Positions 30,059-40,545 are shown, numbered from the stretch's first letter. The stretch: DNA of 64,000 nt from an uncultured Alphaproteobacteria bacterium (GCA_902610255.1 CACLUX010000007.1:1-64000); one strand, 5' to 3'. Made by a program: numbers and translations. The notes: generated by a model from the letters alone, not told the origin.

Positions 30059-31534
30059 TTACTCTTGATTTTTTACGAAATGTTTATCCACAATCTCTTT
30101 CCAATTTGCATATGACTTTTTGATAACGTTATTAGTATTTGGTTTTATAACTGCCTTTTTTACTTTGAAATCCCTTAAATCCTCTAGATTTTTTACATTA
30201 TGAAAATGCTGTATTCCAAAAAGAAGAGCTCCGTACGAGGACATTTCCTCAAGTTCAGGGATACTTAAATCAATTTCTAACAAGTCACTAATGATTTGGA
30301 GGAAAAATTTATTTTTAACCATCCCTCCATCGATGGATAGATTATTTAATTCCATGTTTTGAGTTTTTTTCATAAATTCGAGATAAACAACCATTTGATA
30401 TGCTACAGACTCAAGACCTGCTCTGATTAAGTGATTAGTATTAGTTGAAGTACTAATTCCAAAGAAGGCGGCTCTGGCCTCAGAGTTCCAATATGGTGGA
30501 CCTAAACCTGAAAACGCAGGAATTAAATATACTCCATTGTTATCTTTTTCTTTTTTAGAAAATATCTCACTTTCTTCAACTGTCTTAATTAATCCTAAAT
30601 TATTTTTTAACCATGAAATTGTTCCCCCCGCATAGGAATTTAAACATTCAAGTGCATAGATATTTTTATTTTCATGAGTGAATGCAAGAGAAGTAAGCGA
30701 TTTTTCATCAATAAACATTTTATTACCAATATTTGTTTGAATATTAAAACCTGTACCTGTAGTTATTTTAGTATCTCCTTTGTTGAAACAAAAATTTGCA
30801 AATAATGATGCTTGTGCATCACCAGCTACTCCAATGATAGGTATTATTTTATTAAAAATTTTATTAAAATTACTCTCTCCAAAGATATTTGAACTATTAA
30901 TAACTTTTGGAAGTTTAATTTTTTTTATATCAAAAATATTTAATAATTCTTGATCCCATTCATTAGTTAAACAATTAAATAAAAGAGTTCTTGATGCATT
31001 TGTTGTGTCCGAAACATATGATTTCATATTAGTAAGCCTATAAATTAAATACGTTTCAATTGTTCCAAATAGTATTTCTCCATTATCAATTTTTCTTCTT
31101 ATTTCTTCTTTTTCATTATAAATCCATTTTAATTTACTACCTGAAAAAAAAGTATTTGGTTTTAACCCTGTTTTGTTAATAATCTTTGTTCTCTTTGAGT
31201 CATCGTTTAAAATTTTTTCACATATACTTTGACCTCTGGTACACTGCCATACAATAGCGTTATGTAAGGGTTTCCCATCTTTTTCGTTGAATAATGTAAA
31301 AGTTTCTCGTTGGTTTGTGATGCTGATAAATTTTGGATTTGGTAATATCTCTGAAGCTTTTTGTACTAATTCTAATAAATTCTGATAAATCTCTTCTAGG
31401 TCGTGTTCAATGTAACCTTCCTGAGTAACTATTTGGGAGTGATCTTTTTGAAATTTTTTTAATATTTCTAATTTTTCATCGAATACTAAAACTGTTGTAG
31501 ATGAAGTGCTTGAGTCAACAGTGATATAACTCAT
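30059..31534 (-). CDS. FGGY-family carbohydrate kinase, glycerol-kinase-like
   Basis: ISITNQRETFTLF, AIVWQCTRG, TGTGFNIQTNIG, IPAFSGLGPPYWNSEARAAFFG; divergent N-terminal DSSTSS. Confidence 0.88.
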   Translation of the reverse strand: MSYITVDSSTSSTTVLVFDEKLEILKKFQKDHSQIVTQEGYIEHDLEEIYQNLLELVQKASEILPNPKFISITNQRETFTLFNEKDGKPLHNAIVWQCTRGQSICEKILNDDSKRTKIINKTGLKPNTFFSGSKLKWIYNEKEEIRRKIDNGEILFGTIETYLIYRLTNMKSYVSDTTNASRTLLFNCLTNEWDQELLNIFDIKKIKLPKVINSSNIFGESNFNKIFNKIIPIIGVAGDAQASLFANFCFNKGDTKITTGTGFNIQTNIGNKMFIDEKSLTSLAFTHENKNIYALECLNSYAGGTISWLKNNLGLIKTVEESEIFSKKEKDNNGVYLIPAFSGLGPPYWNSEARAAFFGISTSTNTNHLIRAGLESVAYQMVVYLEFMKKTQNMELNNLSIDGGMVKNKFFLQIISDLLEIDLSIPELEEMSSYGALLFGIQHFHNVKNLEDLRDFKVKKAVIKPNTNNVIKKSYANWKEIVDKHFVKNQE

Positions 31535-32478
31535 TGGTTAAGTAAAGATTTAGATATGTCAGAAATTTTTTCTGGACTCATGTCATAATGATCTAATACA
31601 TCAGCTTGAGAGCCATTGATCATATATTCATCAGGTATACCTAAAATTTTAAATTTTGTATTATATCCTGCTTGTGAAATAAGGCTTGCACAACACTCGC
31701 CAAGTCCGCCATATATGCTATGTTCCTCGACTGAAATTAAACAGTTAGTTTTTTTAATTGATTTCATTAATGCATCCTCATCAAAAGGCTTTATGGTGTG
31801 CATACTAATGACTTCTGCATTTACACCATCTTCTTTAAGTATCCTACTTGCTAAAAAAGCTCTTTGAACAGTTTCACCTGTTCCAATAATCGTTATATCA
31901 TTTCCTTCACATATAATAGAAGCTTTACCTATCTCAAAATTAGAGCCTTTTTTATGAAGATTGATCATTGGTTTTTTTCCATACCTTATATATAAAGGTT
32001 TGTTAAAAGATACAGCTCTTTTGATAACTTCAGATGCTTCAAAATTATCAGCCGGCGAGACAATGGTCAGGTTATTTATCGTTCGCAATACCGCATAATC
32101 GTGTAAAGAATGATGAGTAGAGCCAAGTTGGCCGTAGCTTATTCCAGCACTTATTCCTACTAAAGTTACGGGTTGATCTGAGTAAGCCACATCATTTTTA
32201 ATTTGTTCTAAAGATCTTGCTGTTAGAAAACTAGCAGGAGAAACGCCAAAGACAATTTTACCTCCAGCTGCAAGCCCAGAACATACACCAACTAAATTTT
32301 GTTCAGCAATACCAACCTCTATAATTTGATCTGGTAATTCTTTTCCAAAAGGTACAATCTTTCCTGATCCTCTCGAGTCACTTGTTACAACAATAAGATT
32401 ACTATTTTTTTTACCTTCCTCTAAAAGAGTTTCTCCAAATATTTCTAAATTTGCTTTACCTGTAGTAATTTCACTCAT
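31531..32478 (-). CDS. Transketolase C-terminal subunit (split transketolase)
   Basis: VGIAEQNLVGVCSGLAAGGKIVF, STHHSLHDYAVLRTI, SVEEHSIYGGLG. Confidence 0.9.
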   Translation of the reverse strand: MSEITTGKANLEIFGETLLEEGKKNSNLIVVTSDSRGSGKIVPFGKELPDQIIEVGIAEQNLVGVCSGLAAGGKIVFGVSPASFLTARSLEQIKNDVAYSDQPVTLVGISAGISYGQLGSTHHSLHDYAVLRTINNLTIVSPADNFEASEVIKRAVSFNKPLYIRYGKKPMINLHKKGSNFEIGKASIICEGNDITIIGTGETVQRAFLASRILKEDGVNAEVISMHTIKPFDEDALMKSIKKTNCLISVEEHSIYGGLGECCASLISQAGYNTKFKILGIPDEYMINGSQADVLDHYDMSPEKISDISKSLLNQ

Positions 32479-33304
32479 AAGATTTTAATTGACTTTCTAG
32501 TTCTAAATTAGCTTTTTCAAATTCTTCTTTTGATGGAACTTTGTGATGCCAACTTATTTGATTTTCAATAAAGCTTACACCTGAACCTTTGACAGTATTT
32601 GCAATGATAACATTTGGTATGTTTGTTTTAAATGGTACTTCTTCTAAAGCACTTATTAATTCCTCGATATTATTTCCATCAATTTCCTTAACGATAAAAC
32701 CAAATGATAGAAATTTTTCATTCAAAGGTTCTATTGGATTAACATCCTCAGTTTTTCCAGTTATTTGAAGTTTATTTCTATCTACAATTACTACAAGATT
32801 ATCAAGTTTGTACTTATGTGCAGTACTGCACGCTTCCCAAACAGAGCCTTCAGATAATTCTCCATCACCTAGAAGTGTATAAATCTTAAAATTTTCTTTA
32901 TTAAGTTTTTGAGCTATAGCTAAACCAACAGCAACTGAAAGACCATGGCCAAGAGCTCCGGTATTGTGTTCAATGCCAGGTACTTTTTTTGTAGGATGCC
33001 CAATAAAATGAGAATTAAAATTATTTAAAGTATTTAGTTCTTCTTTTGTAAAAAATCCTTGGTCACACAAAACTGTATATAGAGCCTCAACTGAGTGCCC
33101 TTTACTTTGTATGTATCTATTTCTATTTTTTTTGGCAAAATTTTTTGGGGTAATTTCTAAAAAATTATTATAGAGCACATTTAATATATCAACACATGAC
33201 AAGCTACCTCCAGTATGCCCAGCACCAGAATTATAAATAATTTCTAAAACTGTTTTTCTGTACTCAAGAGATTTTTTTTTTAAATAATCACTATTCTTAG
33301 CCAT
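32471..33304 (-). CDS. Transketolase N-terminal (ThDP-binding) subunit
   Basis: GHTGGSLSCVDIL, SKGHSVEALY, GALGHGLSVAVGLA, LLGDGELSEGSVWEA, NKLQITG. Confidence 0.92.
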   Translation of the reverse strand: MAKNSDYLKKKSLEYRKTVLEIIYNSGAGHTGGSLSCVDILNVLYNNFLEITPKNFAKKNRNRYIQSKGHSVEALYTVLCDQGFFTKEELNTLNNFNSHFIGHPTKKVPGIEHNTGALGHGLSVAVGLAIAQKLNKENFKIYTLLGDGELSEGSVWEACSTAHKYKLDNLVVIVDRNKLQITGKTEDVNPIEPLNEKFLSFGFIVKEIDGNNIEELISALEEVPFKTNIPNVIIANTVKGSGVSFIENQISWHHKVPSKEEFEKANLELESQLKSYE

Positions 33305-33392
33305 TTTTTTTTACCTTTGTAATATTATAATGCATTCATTGCATATTAAAGCAATATCCATTACTCTTAAATGTATAAGGAGGAGGAATAAG

Positions 33393-34343
33393 ATGAGAAA
33401 AACATTTCTTAAAATATTTACTCTATTTGCATTTGGTCTTTCTACGCTTATAAGTGGAAATGCCATTGCTCACGATAGTAAGGGATATACTATCGGTTTC
33501 GCAGCTGCAAACTTGCAAGCTGACTTTTTCAATTTTATCAAAGAGTCAGTTGAAGCAGAAACCAGTAGACTTGGACACAAGGCAATTGTTGTAGACTCTG
33601 GTGGAGATGACGCAAAACAAGTTAGTCAGATTGAAGATTTACTTGTAAAGCAAATCGATGCTTTAATACTAATCATATCCGGTAATACTGACGGTAACGC
33701 TCAAATTAGAAAAGCTAAGGAGGCTGGAATACCAGTTATAACAGTTGATAGAAATACAACTAACCCTCCAGGTGACTCTTTTATAGCTTCTGACAGTGAA
33801 GTTGCTGCATATGAAATGGGTATGTGGGTTGCAGAACAAACTGGTGGTAAGGGCATTGTTGGAGTTATTCAAGGACAGCTTGGATCTACTCCTGAAATTG
33901 CCAGAGACACTGGATTTGAAAATGCTATTGCTCAATTTCCAGACCTAAACACTGTTGAAAAACAAGCAAGTAAAATGTGGAGTAGAGACGAAGGTGTTTC
34001 TATTGCTCAAGACTTGTTAACTAGAAATCCTGAGATCACTGTCCTTTTTGGAAGATGTGATGCTCTTGCACAAGGTGCTGCTCAGGCAGCTAAGGCAATG
34101 GGTAGAGATGATATTCTAGTTGTTGGTTTTGATGGTGACAGAGCTGCTCTTCAAGATTTAAAAAATAATAATACTTTATTAGCAGCTACAATGACTCAAC
34201 AAACATTAACGATAGGAAGAAATGCTGTAAGATTTGCTATTGATGCTATCGAAGGCAGATATATTCCAAGTGAAATGTTGTACGGATCTACATTAACAAC
34301 ACCTGAAAACGTAGATCAGTTCATTGGCGATGGTCATCCATAA
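33393..34343 (+). CDS. CUT2 periplasmic sugar-binding protein
   Basis: Signal peptide MRKTFLKIFTLFAFGLSTLISGNAIA; type-I PBP; strong SD AAGGAGGAGGAATAAG so start set at 33393. Confidence 0.92.
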   Translation: MRKTFLKIFTLFAFGLSTLISGNAIAHDSKGYTIGFAAANLQADFFNFIKESVEAETSRLGHKAIVVDSGGDDAKQVSQIEDLLVKQIDALILIISGNTDGNAQIRKAKEAGIPVITVDRNTTNPPGDSFIASDSEVAAYEMGMWVAEQTGGKGIVGVIQGQLGSTPEIARDTGFENAIAQFPDLNTVEKQASKMWSRDEGVSIAQDLLTRNPEITVLFGRCDALAQGAAQAAKAMGRDDILVVGFDGDRAALQDLKNNNTLLAATMTQQTLTIGRNAVRFAIDAIEGRYIPSEMLYGSTLTTPENVDQFIGDGHP

Positions 34344-34352
34344 TTAAATTTA

Positions 34353-34380
34353 TAAAATAATTTTTATATAAGTTATTTTA
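34353..34380 (+). other. AT-only inverted repeat between binding-protein and ATPase genes
   Basis: TAAAATAA-N12-TTATTTTA, 8-bp arms. Confidence 0.4.
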
Positions 34381-35868
34381 ATGAGCGATCATCTCGGGCT
34401 TGAAGTCAAAAAAGTCTCAAAAAGCTATGGCACAGCCAAAGTTTTAAATGAGGTTTCTTTTGAAGTGAGGCCTGGAGAGGTGGTCGCTCTTCTTGGTGAA
34501 AATGGGGCAGGAAAATCAACAATTTCATCAATTATAGCAGGTTCAGTTAATCATGACTCAGGCACTATGACTTGGAAGGGGCAAGATTACAACCCATCAT
34601 CTCCAGGTAATGCAATTCAAAAAGGTATTGGTTTAATACACCAAGAGACAAGGCTTTTAAAGGAACTGTCAGTTGCAGAAAATGTATTTGTTGGAAGAAT
34701 GATCACAAAAAACGGAATAGTAGATTTTAATAAAATGAATTCTCTTGCTAGTGAGCAGTTAAAAAGATTAGGTTTAGAAATATCACCTAAACAACTTGTC
34801 AAAAACCTTAAAATGTCAGCTCAGCAGCAGATTGAAATAGCAAAAGCACTGACATTAAACTCTGAATTGCTTATTCTTGATGAGCCTACCTCTTCACTTG
34901 GTGAGTCAGAAACAAATTTTCTTTTTGACAAAATAAGACAACTTAAAAAAGAGGGTGTATCCTTTATATATATAAGTCATAGATTAGAAGAAATTGAGCA
35001 AATAGCTGATAAAATTATTGTGCTTAGAGATGGTAATTTAGTTTCCTCATATGATAACGCTAATATTGCAATAAATAAAATAGTACATGATATGGTTGGA
35101 AGAGATGTCGATAGAATATTTCCAACAATAGAAAATGAATCTACCACTGAGACACTTAGAGTTGAAAATTTAAATTCGATTGATGGAAGTTTCGAAAATA
35201 TTAATTTTTCAGTTAATAAAGGAGAAATATTTGGTATAGCTGGTCTTGTTGGGGCGGGTAGAACTGAATTGGTAAGAGCAATCTGTGGAGCAGATATGAT
35301 TACATCTGGGAAAATATTTGTTGATAATAATGAAATAAATATAAGTTCACCTCAAGATGCAATTAAAAATGGAATTGTGATGGTGCCTGAGGATAGGAAA
35401 AGCCTTGGTTTGTTACTCGAGCAATCAAACTCTCAAAACATATCTATAGCTAATTTTGATGTTTTTTTAAAATCAGGTTGGGTTTCACCTGAAAAAATAA
35501 AAAATTTTTCAAAGAAAGGTATTGAATTAATGGGTGTCAAAGGAAGTGTTGATCAAAACGCTAACGAATTATCTGGTGGCAATCAACAAAAACTCCTTAT
35601 ATCGAAATGGATATCAAGAAAGCCCAAAGTATTAATTTTTGACGAGCCAACAAGAGGTATAGACGTTGGAGCAAGACACTCAATTTATCAAGTTATGAAA
35701 CAATTATCAGAGAGTGGAATATCAATTATTGTTGTAAGCTCTGATTTAGAGGAAGTAGTGGGTTTATCACATAGAATGTTAATATTAAGTAGAGGTGTTC
35801 AAAAAAATATACTGACAAACAGTGATAACATTTCTAGAGTTGAGATAATGAAACAGGCAACTAATTAA
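34381..35868 (+). CDS. CUT2 ABC transporter ATP-binding protein (two NBDs, RbsA-like)
   Basis: GENGAGKSTISSIIAGS, LDEPTSSLGESE, second NBD GLVGAGRTELVRAICGA, LSGGNQQKLLISKW. Confidence 0.94.
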   Translation: MSDHLGLEVKKVSKSYGTAKVLNEVSFEVRPGEVVALLGENGAGKSTISSIIAGSVNHDSGTMTWKGQDYNPSSPGNAIQKGIGLIHQETRLLKELSVAENVFVGRMITKNGIVDFNKMNSLASEQLKRLGLEISPKQLVKNLKMSAQQQIEIAKALTLNSELLILDEPTSSLGESETNFLFDKIRQLKKEGVSFIYISHRLEEIEQIADKIIVLRDGNLVSSYDNANIAINKIVHDMVGRDVDRIFPTIENESTTETLRVENLNSIDGSFENINFSVNKGEIFGIAGLVGAGRTELVRAICGADMITSGKIFVDNNEINISSPQDAIKNGIVMVPEDRKSLGLLLEQSNSQNISIANFDVFLKSGWVSPEKIKNFSKKGIELMGVKGSVDQNANELSGGNQQKLLISKWISRKPKVLIFDEPTRGIDVGARHSIYQVMKQLSESGISIIVVSSDLEEVVGLSHRMLILSRGVQKNILTNSDNISRVEIMKQATN

Positions 35869-36653
35869 TGCAAAGATTTGAGGGAAAAACAGTAATTATT
35901 ACCGGATCTGGTAGAGGTATTGGTAAAGAAATAGCATTAAGGTTTGCAAAAGAAAAAGCTAATGTTGTTCTTTCATCCAATGAGGCTCTTGTAAATGATA
36001 CTTGCAAACAGTTTAAAGACATGGGTTATGAGGCTTCATCTTTTGAAGCGGATGTAGTTGATAAATCAAATGTAAGGGAGCTATTCGATTTCGCAGAAAA
36101 AAAATATGGAGAGGTAAATATATCTGTTCATAATGCTGGTGTAATTACAATTGCAAAAGTTGAGGATTTAACTGAAAAGGAATGGGATTTTAATTTAGAT
36201 GTTAACACAAAAGGTGTTTTTCTTTGCTGCCAGCAAGCGATTATGAAGATGAGGAAAAGTAAAAAGGGAGGAAGCATAATTAATATGGCTTCTGGTCAAG
36301 CAAGGGATGGCTTTATATATACACCTCACTATGCAGCTAGTAAATTTGGAGTTATGGGCCTCACTCAAAGCTTAGCAAAAGAAGTCGCAACAGAAAGTAT
36401 AAACATAAATGCAATTTGCCCAGGTATAATAGATACTGACATGTGGGCGTACAACGATTCCAAATGGGGAGAAATTTTAGGAGGTTATAAAAAAGGTGAG
36501 CTCATGAATAGTTGGGTTCAGCAGAATGTTCCTATGAAAAGAGTTGGAACTGGACAAGACGTAGCTGCATTAGTATCTTTTTTAGCATCTGATGACGCTA
36601 ACTATATAACTGGTCAAACTATAAATGTTGATGGAGGATTAATAATGTCCTAA
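35868..36653 (+). CDS. Short-chain dehydrogenase/reductase (SDR)
   Basis: VIITGSGRGIGKEIALRFA, HNAGVITIAKV, YAASKFGVMGLTQSLAKE, YITGQTINVDGG. Confidence 0.93.
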   Translation: MQRFEGKTVIITGSGRGIGKEIALRFAKEKANVVLSSNEALVNDTCKQFKDMGYEASSFEADVVDKSNVRELFDFAEKKYGEVNISVHNAGVITIAKVEDLTEKEWDFNLDVNTKGVFLCCQQAIMKMRKSKKGGSIINMASGQARDGFIYTPHYAASKFGVMGLTQSLAKEVATESININAICPGIIDTDMWAYNDSKWGEILGGYKKGELMNSWVQQNVPMKRVGTGQDVAALVSFLASDDANYITGQTINVDGGLIMS

Positions 36654-36673
36654 ATCAATGAGGATTTAATAAA

Positions 36674-37630
36674 ATGGAAAATATAATTAATTTTACAAAG
36701 AGAGTTTTTAGAGGCACCCAAGGTACATTTTTGGGTTTAATTGTTTTAACAATATTTTTTTCCCTAGCTTCGCCCTATTTCTTTTCTGCTAGAAATTTTA
36801 TTAACATACTGGACCAAGTAACGGTTTTGGGAATTATGGCCCTCGGTATGACTGCAGTGATTATAATCGGAGGAATTGATCTATCGGTAGGTTCTATTCT
36901 TGCATTATCAATGATGGTAACTGGTTGGGTTTGGGATGCCTTTGGTGTCCCTTTACATTATGCATGCCTAATTGGGATATTCATAGGTTCAATTGCTGGA
37001 TTAATTAACGGTTTACTTGTCTCATATTTGAAACTCCCCGCATTTATAGCCACTTTGGCTATGCTTTCTGCTGCCCGAGGCTTGGCTAATATCTTTACTG
37101 ATGGAAAGCAAATTTATGGTTTCCCAGAATGGCTTACCAACTTATCTGTTGTAAGACACTTTGGTTTCATTCCTGTAACAATGTTAGTCTTTATTTTTTT
37201 AACAATATTATGTTGGTTTTTACTAAAATATAGAAAAGAGGGAAGAAATCTCTACGCAATTGGCGGTAACCCAGAAGTAGCAAGATTATCTGGTATAAAT
37301 GTTAAGGGAACAACAGTTGTTGTTTATACTATTTCAGGTTTTCTAAGTGGAATAGCTGGAATTTTACTTACTGCCAGGTTAAATACCTGTGTCCCTCAAG
37401 CAGGATTTACATATGAGCTTGATGTCATCGCAGCAGTCGTAATTGGCGGTGCCAGTCTAAATGGCGGAGTTGGAGGTATTGCAGGAACAATTGTTGGCGT
37501 TTTTATCATAGGTGTTTTAAGAAATGGTCTTAACCTTCTAGGGTTCTCTCCATTCGTTCAAGGAGTTGTCATAGGTGCAGTTATTGTTTTTGCTGTTGCC
37601 TTAGATACTTTCAAGAAAAAAGAAAGATAA
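36674..37630 (+). CDS. CUT2 ABC transporter permease (RbsC-like)
   Basis: GGIDLSVGSILALSMM, GLINGLLVSYLKLPAFIATLAML, VARLSGINVKG, AAVVIGGASLNGG. Confidence 0.94.
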   Translation: MENIINFTKRVFRGTQGTFLGLIVLTIFFSLASPYFFSARNFINILDQVTVLGIMALGMTAVIIIGGIDLSVGSILALSMMVTGWVWDAFGVPLHYACLIGIFIGSIAGLINGLLVSYLKLPAFIATLAMLSAARGLANIFTDGKQIYGFPEWLTNLSVVRHFGFIPVTMLVFIFLTILCWFLLKYRKEGRNLYAIGGNPEVARLSGINVKGTTVVVYTISGFLSGIAGILLTARLNTCVPQAGFTYELDVIAAVVIGGASLNGGVGGIAGTIVGVFIIGVLRNGLNLLGFSPFVQGVVIGAVIVFAVALDTFKKKER

Positions 37631-37636
37631 TCATAT

Positions 37637-38416
37637 TTGGATTTTAAAGCTTTATTTAATCTAAAAGACAAAGTTGTTTTCATTACTGGCGGTGGGAGAG
37701 GGATTGGCCAGAGTCTTGCAAATGGTTTTTATAATTGCGGAGCAAATGTTTCAATATGCGATCAAAATGAAGAAGGAATGAACGAAACAGAAATTATTTT
37801 AAAAGAAAGTGAAATCAAAGATCAAAATTTTATTAAAAGTATAGTTGACGTAAGAGATAAAAAAAGTATTGCAGAAGCAATTTTTAAAACTGAAAAAGAA
37901 CTCGGTCCAATAGAGGTTGCAATTAATTGTGCTGGTATTGCAAATGCAAATCCAGCTGAGGAGATGACACAAGATCAGTGGCAAAATATGTTCGATATAA
38001 ATTTATCTGGTATTTTCTATTCTTGCCAAGAAGAGGCAAAAACAATGATCAAGAGAAAAAAAGGTTCAATAATTAACATTGCATCAATGTCTGGAATAAT
38101 TGTAAACAGAGGACTTAAGCAAGTACATTATAACTCCTCAAAAGCTGGCGTTATTCATTTGACAAAAAGCCTGGCAATGGATTGGGTTGAATATGGAATA
38201 AGAGTAAACTCCATTAGCCCAGGATACACAAAAACACCCATGAACTTAAGACCAGAAATGGTTGATCAAGTAAAGCTTTTCGAAAGCGGTACTCCTATGA
38301 ATCGTATGGCCGATCCTGATGAGATTGTTGGTCCCGCAATATTTTTAGCAACTGAGGCATCTTCATTTTGTACAGGTATAGACTTAGTTGTTGATGGTGG
38401 CTTTACTTGTTGGTAG
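37637..38416 (+). CDS. Short-chain dehydrogenase/reductase (SDR), TTG start
   Basis: VFITGGGRGIGQSLANGF, NCAGIANANPAEEM, YNSSKAGVIHLTKSLAMDW, VVDGGFTCW. Confidence 0.9.
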   Translation: MDFKALFNLKDKVVFITGGGRGIGQSLANGFYNCGANVSICDQNEEGMNETEIILKESEIKDQNFIKSIVDVRDKKSIAEAIFKTEKELGPIEVAINCAGIANANPAEEMTQDQWQNMFDINLSGIFYSCQEEAKTMIKRKKGSIINIASMSGIIVNRGLKQVHYNSSKAGVIHLTKSLAMDWVEYGIRVNSISPGYTKTPMNLRPEMVDQVKLFESGTPMNRMADPDEIVGPAIFLATEASSFCTGIDLVVDGGFTCW

Positions 38417-38428
38417 TAAAGAAATTTG

Positions 38429-39415
38429 TTATTTAGCTAAATGTTTATAAAGAGCTTTTTGAGCAATTTTTAAGGCAGCCATAGCATCATGATTTGCTTG
38501 AGCTTTTGTTAATGCCTCAATGTCTAAATCATCTAGGGCTTTATCAACAGCTTTTAAAAAATCTATAGCCATATTTGCCATTACTACACTATCTTCTCTA
38601 AATGGAAACTGATCCAGTTGCCAAACACCCTGCCAATTATTTTTTCTTAGAACATAAAAAAATTCAAAAAGCTCTATGGGGTGAAGACTGCCAGCTAGAA
38701 GATCATCGTCCCATGATCTAAAGTTATCATTAACATCCATTCCAAATAGCCTACCATAATCAATAGCTAATTGAGCTGAGTCAGCTGCTGACTCTCCACC
38801 GTAAATTGCATGACCAAAATCGAGAAGAAGACCAATGTTAGGAAGGCCAATTTTTTCAATACCAAGAATAGTTCTGGAAACAGAGTCATAACTCATTTTC
38901 ACTCTCGGTTCTCTTGGTTTATATTCTATAACAAAGTTTAAATCAGGATTTTCACTTGCTAAATTTCCTACGCCATCCATTGAATTCTTCCATAAAGACT
39001 TATGATCAACTTGAAATGGATAGTCCCATCCGTCCTGTCCAGGCCAAAGTTTTACATATTTTGCATCAAAAAATCTTACAGCTTCACATGATTGAGTAAT
39101 AAGCTCGTGTGCTCTTTTTCTCACACCTGGATCTGGATTTGTAAATGCACCTTTTGAAAATTGTCTTGTGTATATTTCAGGAGTGATACCAATTACTTTA
39201 AGATTAGCTTTGTCGAGAGCATCTTTTATCTGTTCATTTGAATAACTTCCTCCAAAATATGGAAAATTAAGATCTACATAAGAAAGATCTTTCACTTGTC
39301 CAGCTAGCTCTATCGCGTCAAGTACACTTCTTGGTTCGCCATATCCATCTGTAGCGTATCTATCAAGATAAGTTGCAAAATGCCAAATACCTGCTCCAAA
39401 TTCTTGTTTACCCAT
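38429..39415 (-). CDS. Xylose-isomerase-like TIM-barrel sugar isomerase/epimerase
   Basis: [13 protein letters not shown] (Glu ligand), [32 protein letters not shown]. Confidence 0.8.
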   Translation of the reverse strand: MGKQEFGAGIWHFATYLDRYATDGYGEPRSVLDAIELAGQVKDLSYVDLNFPYFGGSYSNEQIKDALDKANLKVIGITPEIYTRQFSKGAFTNPDPGVRKRAHELITQSCEAVRFFDAKYVKLWPGQDGWDYPFQVDHKSLWKNSMDGVGNLASENPDLNFVIEYKPREPRVKMSYDSVSRTILGIEKIGLPNIGLLLDFGHAIYGGESAADSAQLAIDYGRLFGMDVNDNFRSWDDDLLAGSLHPIELFEFFYVLRKNNWQGVWQLDQFPFREDSVVMANMAIDFLKAVDKALDDLDIEALTKAQANHDAMAALKIAQKALYKHLAK

Positions 39416-39496
39416 ATTTATATTTTCTATTAATTATTAAATTTATCTATTTATTAATTCAATCGTTTCTTGGCTTATATGTATGACAAATTCAAA

Positions 39497-39528
39497 GTCA
39501 AAATACAGATTAAATTAGATATTTTGAC
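39497..39528. promoter_or_regulatory. 9-bp perfect inverted repeat with 14-nt spacer, candidate operator
   Basis: GTCAAAATA-cagattaaattaga-TATTTTGAC in divergent promoter region. Confidence 0.55.
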
Positions 39529-39623
39529 GCAAATGCCTAAAATACATAGATTTCTCCTCACATTTATTTGGATTTACTTTCAAAATTGATTATCATGCTC
39601 TCGTTAAAACTAAGGAGGAATTT

Positions 39624-40526
39624 ATGAGAAAAATAATTCTTACAATTCTTGTATCATTTTTATCTCTTTCCGCATTTGCTGAAAGATATGTGATGGTAAC
39701 ACACGGTGAGGGTAAAGACCCTTTCTGGCCTGTTGTGCAAAAAGGTGGTGAAGATGCTGCTAGACACGTAGGTGCAGACTTTGAATATATCTTCAACCCT
39801 TCAGGTGATATGGGCGACATGGCAAAATCAATTGCTGCTGCAGCTGCAACTCAGCCTGATGGAATGGTTGTTTCACTTCCAGACCCTGAAGCATTAGGTC
39901 AAGCTATTAAAGACGCAGTTGCTGCTGGTATTCCAGTTATTACTATGAACTCAGGTCTTGAGTCATCTGCTTCTCTTGGCGCATTAATGCACGTTGGTCA
40001 GCCTGAATACCTTGCTGGTCAATCTGCTGGTGCAAGAGCAAAAGCAGAAGGTGCTACAAAAGCTCTTTGCATGATTCAAGAAGCTTACAACACAGCTTTG
40101 ACAGATAGATGTGGTGGTTACGGCGAAGCTATTCCTACTGAATTAGTAGATAGCTCAAACGATCCTGCTACTATCCCAACAAGAGCTGCTGCTGGTTTAC
40201 AAGCAAACCCAGATGTTGATGCAGTATTATCTGTTGGTCCGCATGTTTGTGTTGGAGTTCAACAGGCTATCGATGAGTTAGGTATGTCAGTACACCACTC
40301 TTGTTTTGACTTGAGCCCACCTGTTATGGACTTAATCAATGAGGGTAAAGTTGCTTTCACAATTGACCAACAACAACGTCTACAAGGTTATATGCCTGTT
40401 GTAGTTTTACACTTATACAACAACGGTGCTGGCCTTTTACCTGGTGCAAACATTCCATCAGGTCCAGGATTTGTTGACAAGTCAAATGCTTCATCAGTTG
40501 CTGCTTTAGCAGGTATTGATAGATAG
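39624..40526 (+). CDS. CUT2 periplasmic binding protein (inositol/ribose-like)
   Basis: Signal peptide MRKIILTILVSFLSLSAFA; type-I PBP; SD AAGGAGG. Confidence 0.9.
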   Translation: MRKIILTILVSFLSLSAFAERYVMVTHGEGKDPFWPVVQKGGEDAARHVGADFEYIFNPSGDMGDMAKSIAAAAATQPDGMVVSLPDPEALGQAIKDAVAAGIPVITMNSGLESSASLGALMHVGQPEYLAGQSAGARAKAEGATKALCMIQEAYNTALTDRCGGYGEAIPTELVDSSNDPATIPTRAAAGLQANPDVDAVLSVGPHVCVGVQQAIDELGMSVHHSCFDLSPPVMDLINEGKVAFTIDQQQRLQGYMPVVVLHLYNNGAGLLPGANIPSGPGFVDKSNASSVAALAGIDR

Positions 40527-40545
40527 CATAATCTTATAAATCTTG

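Noticed and set aside
33330-33344. Short palindrome ATGCA-TTCAT-TGCAT near the 33.3 kb divergent promoter
   Set aside because: Only 5-bp arms; too weak to call an operator without conservation data.
33330-33392. N-terminal extension of binding protein (MHSLHIKAISITLKCIRRRNK)
   Set aside because: The SD and signal peptide fit the ATG at 33393; the region upstream is promoter/leader.
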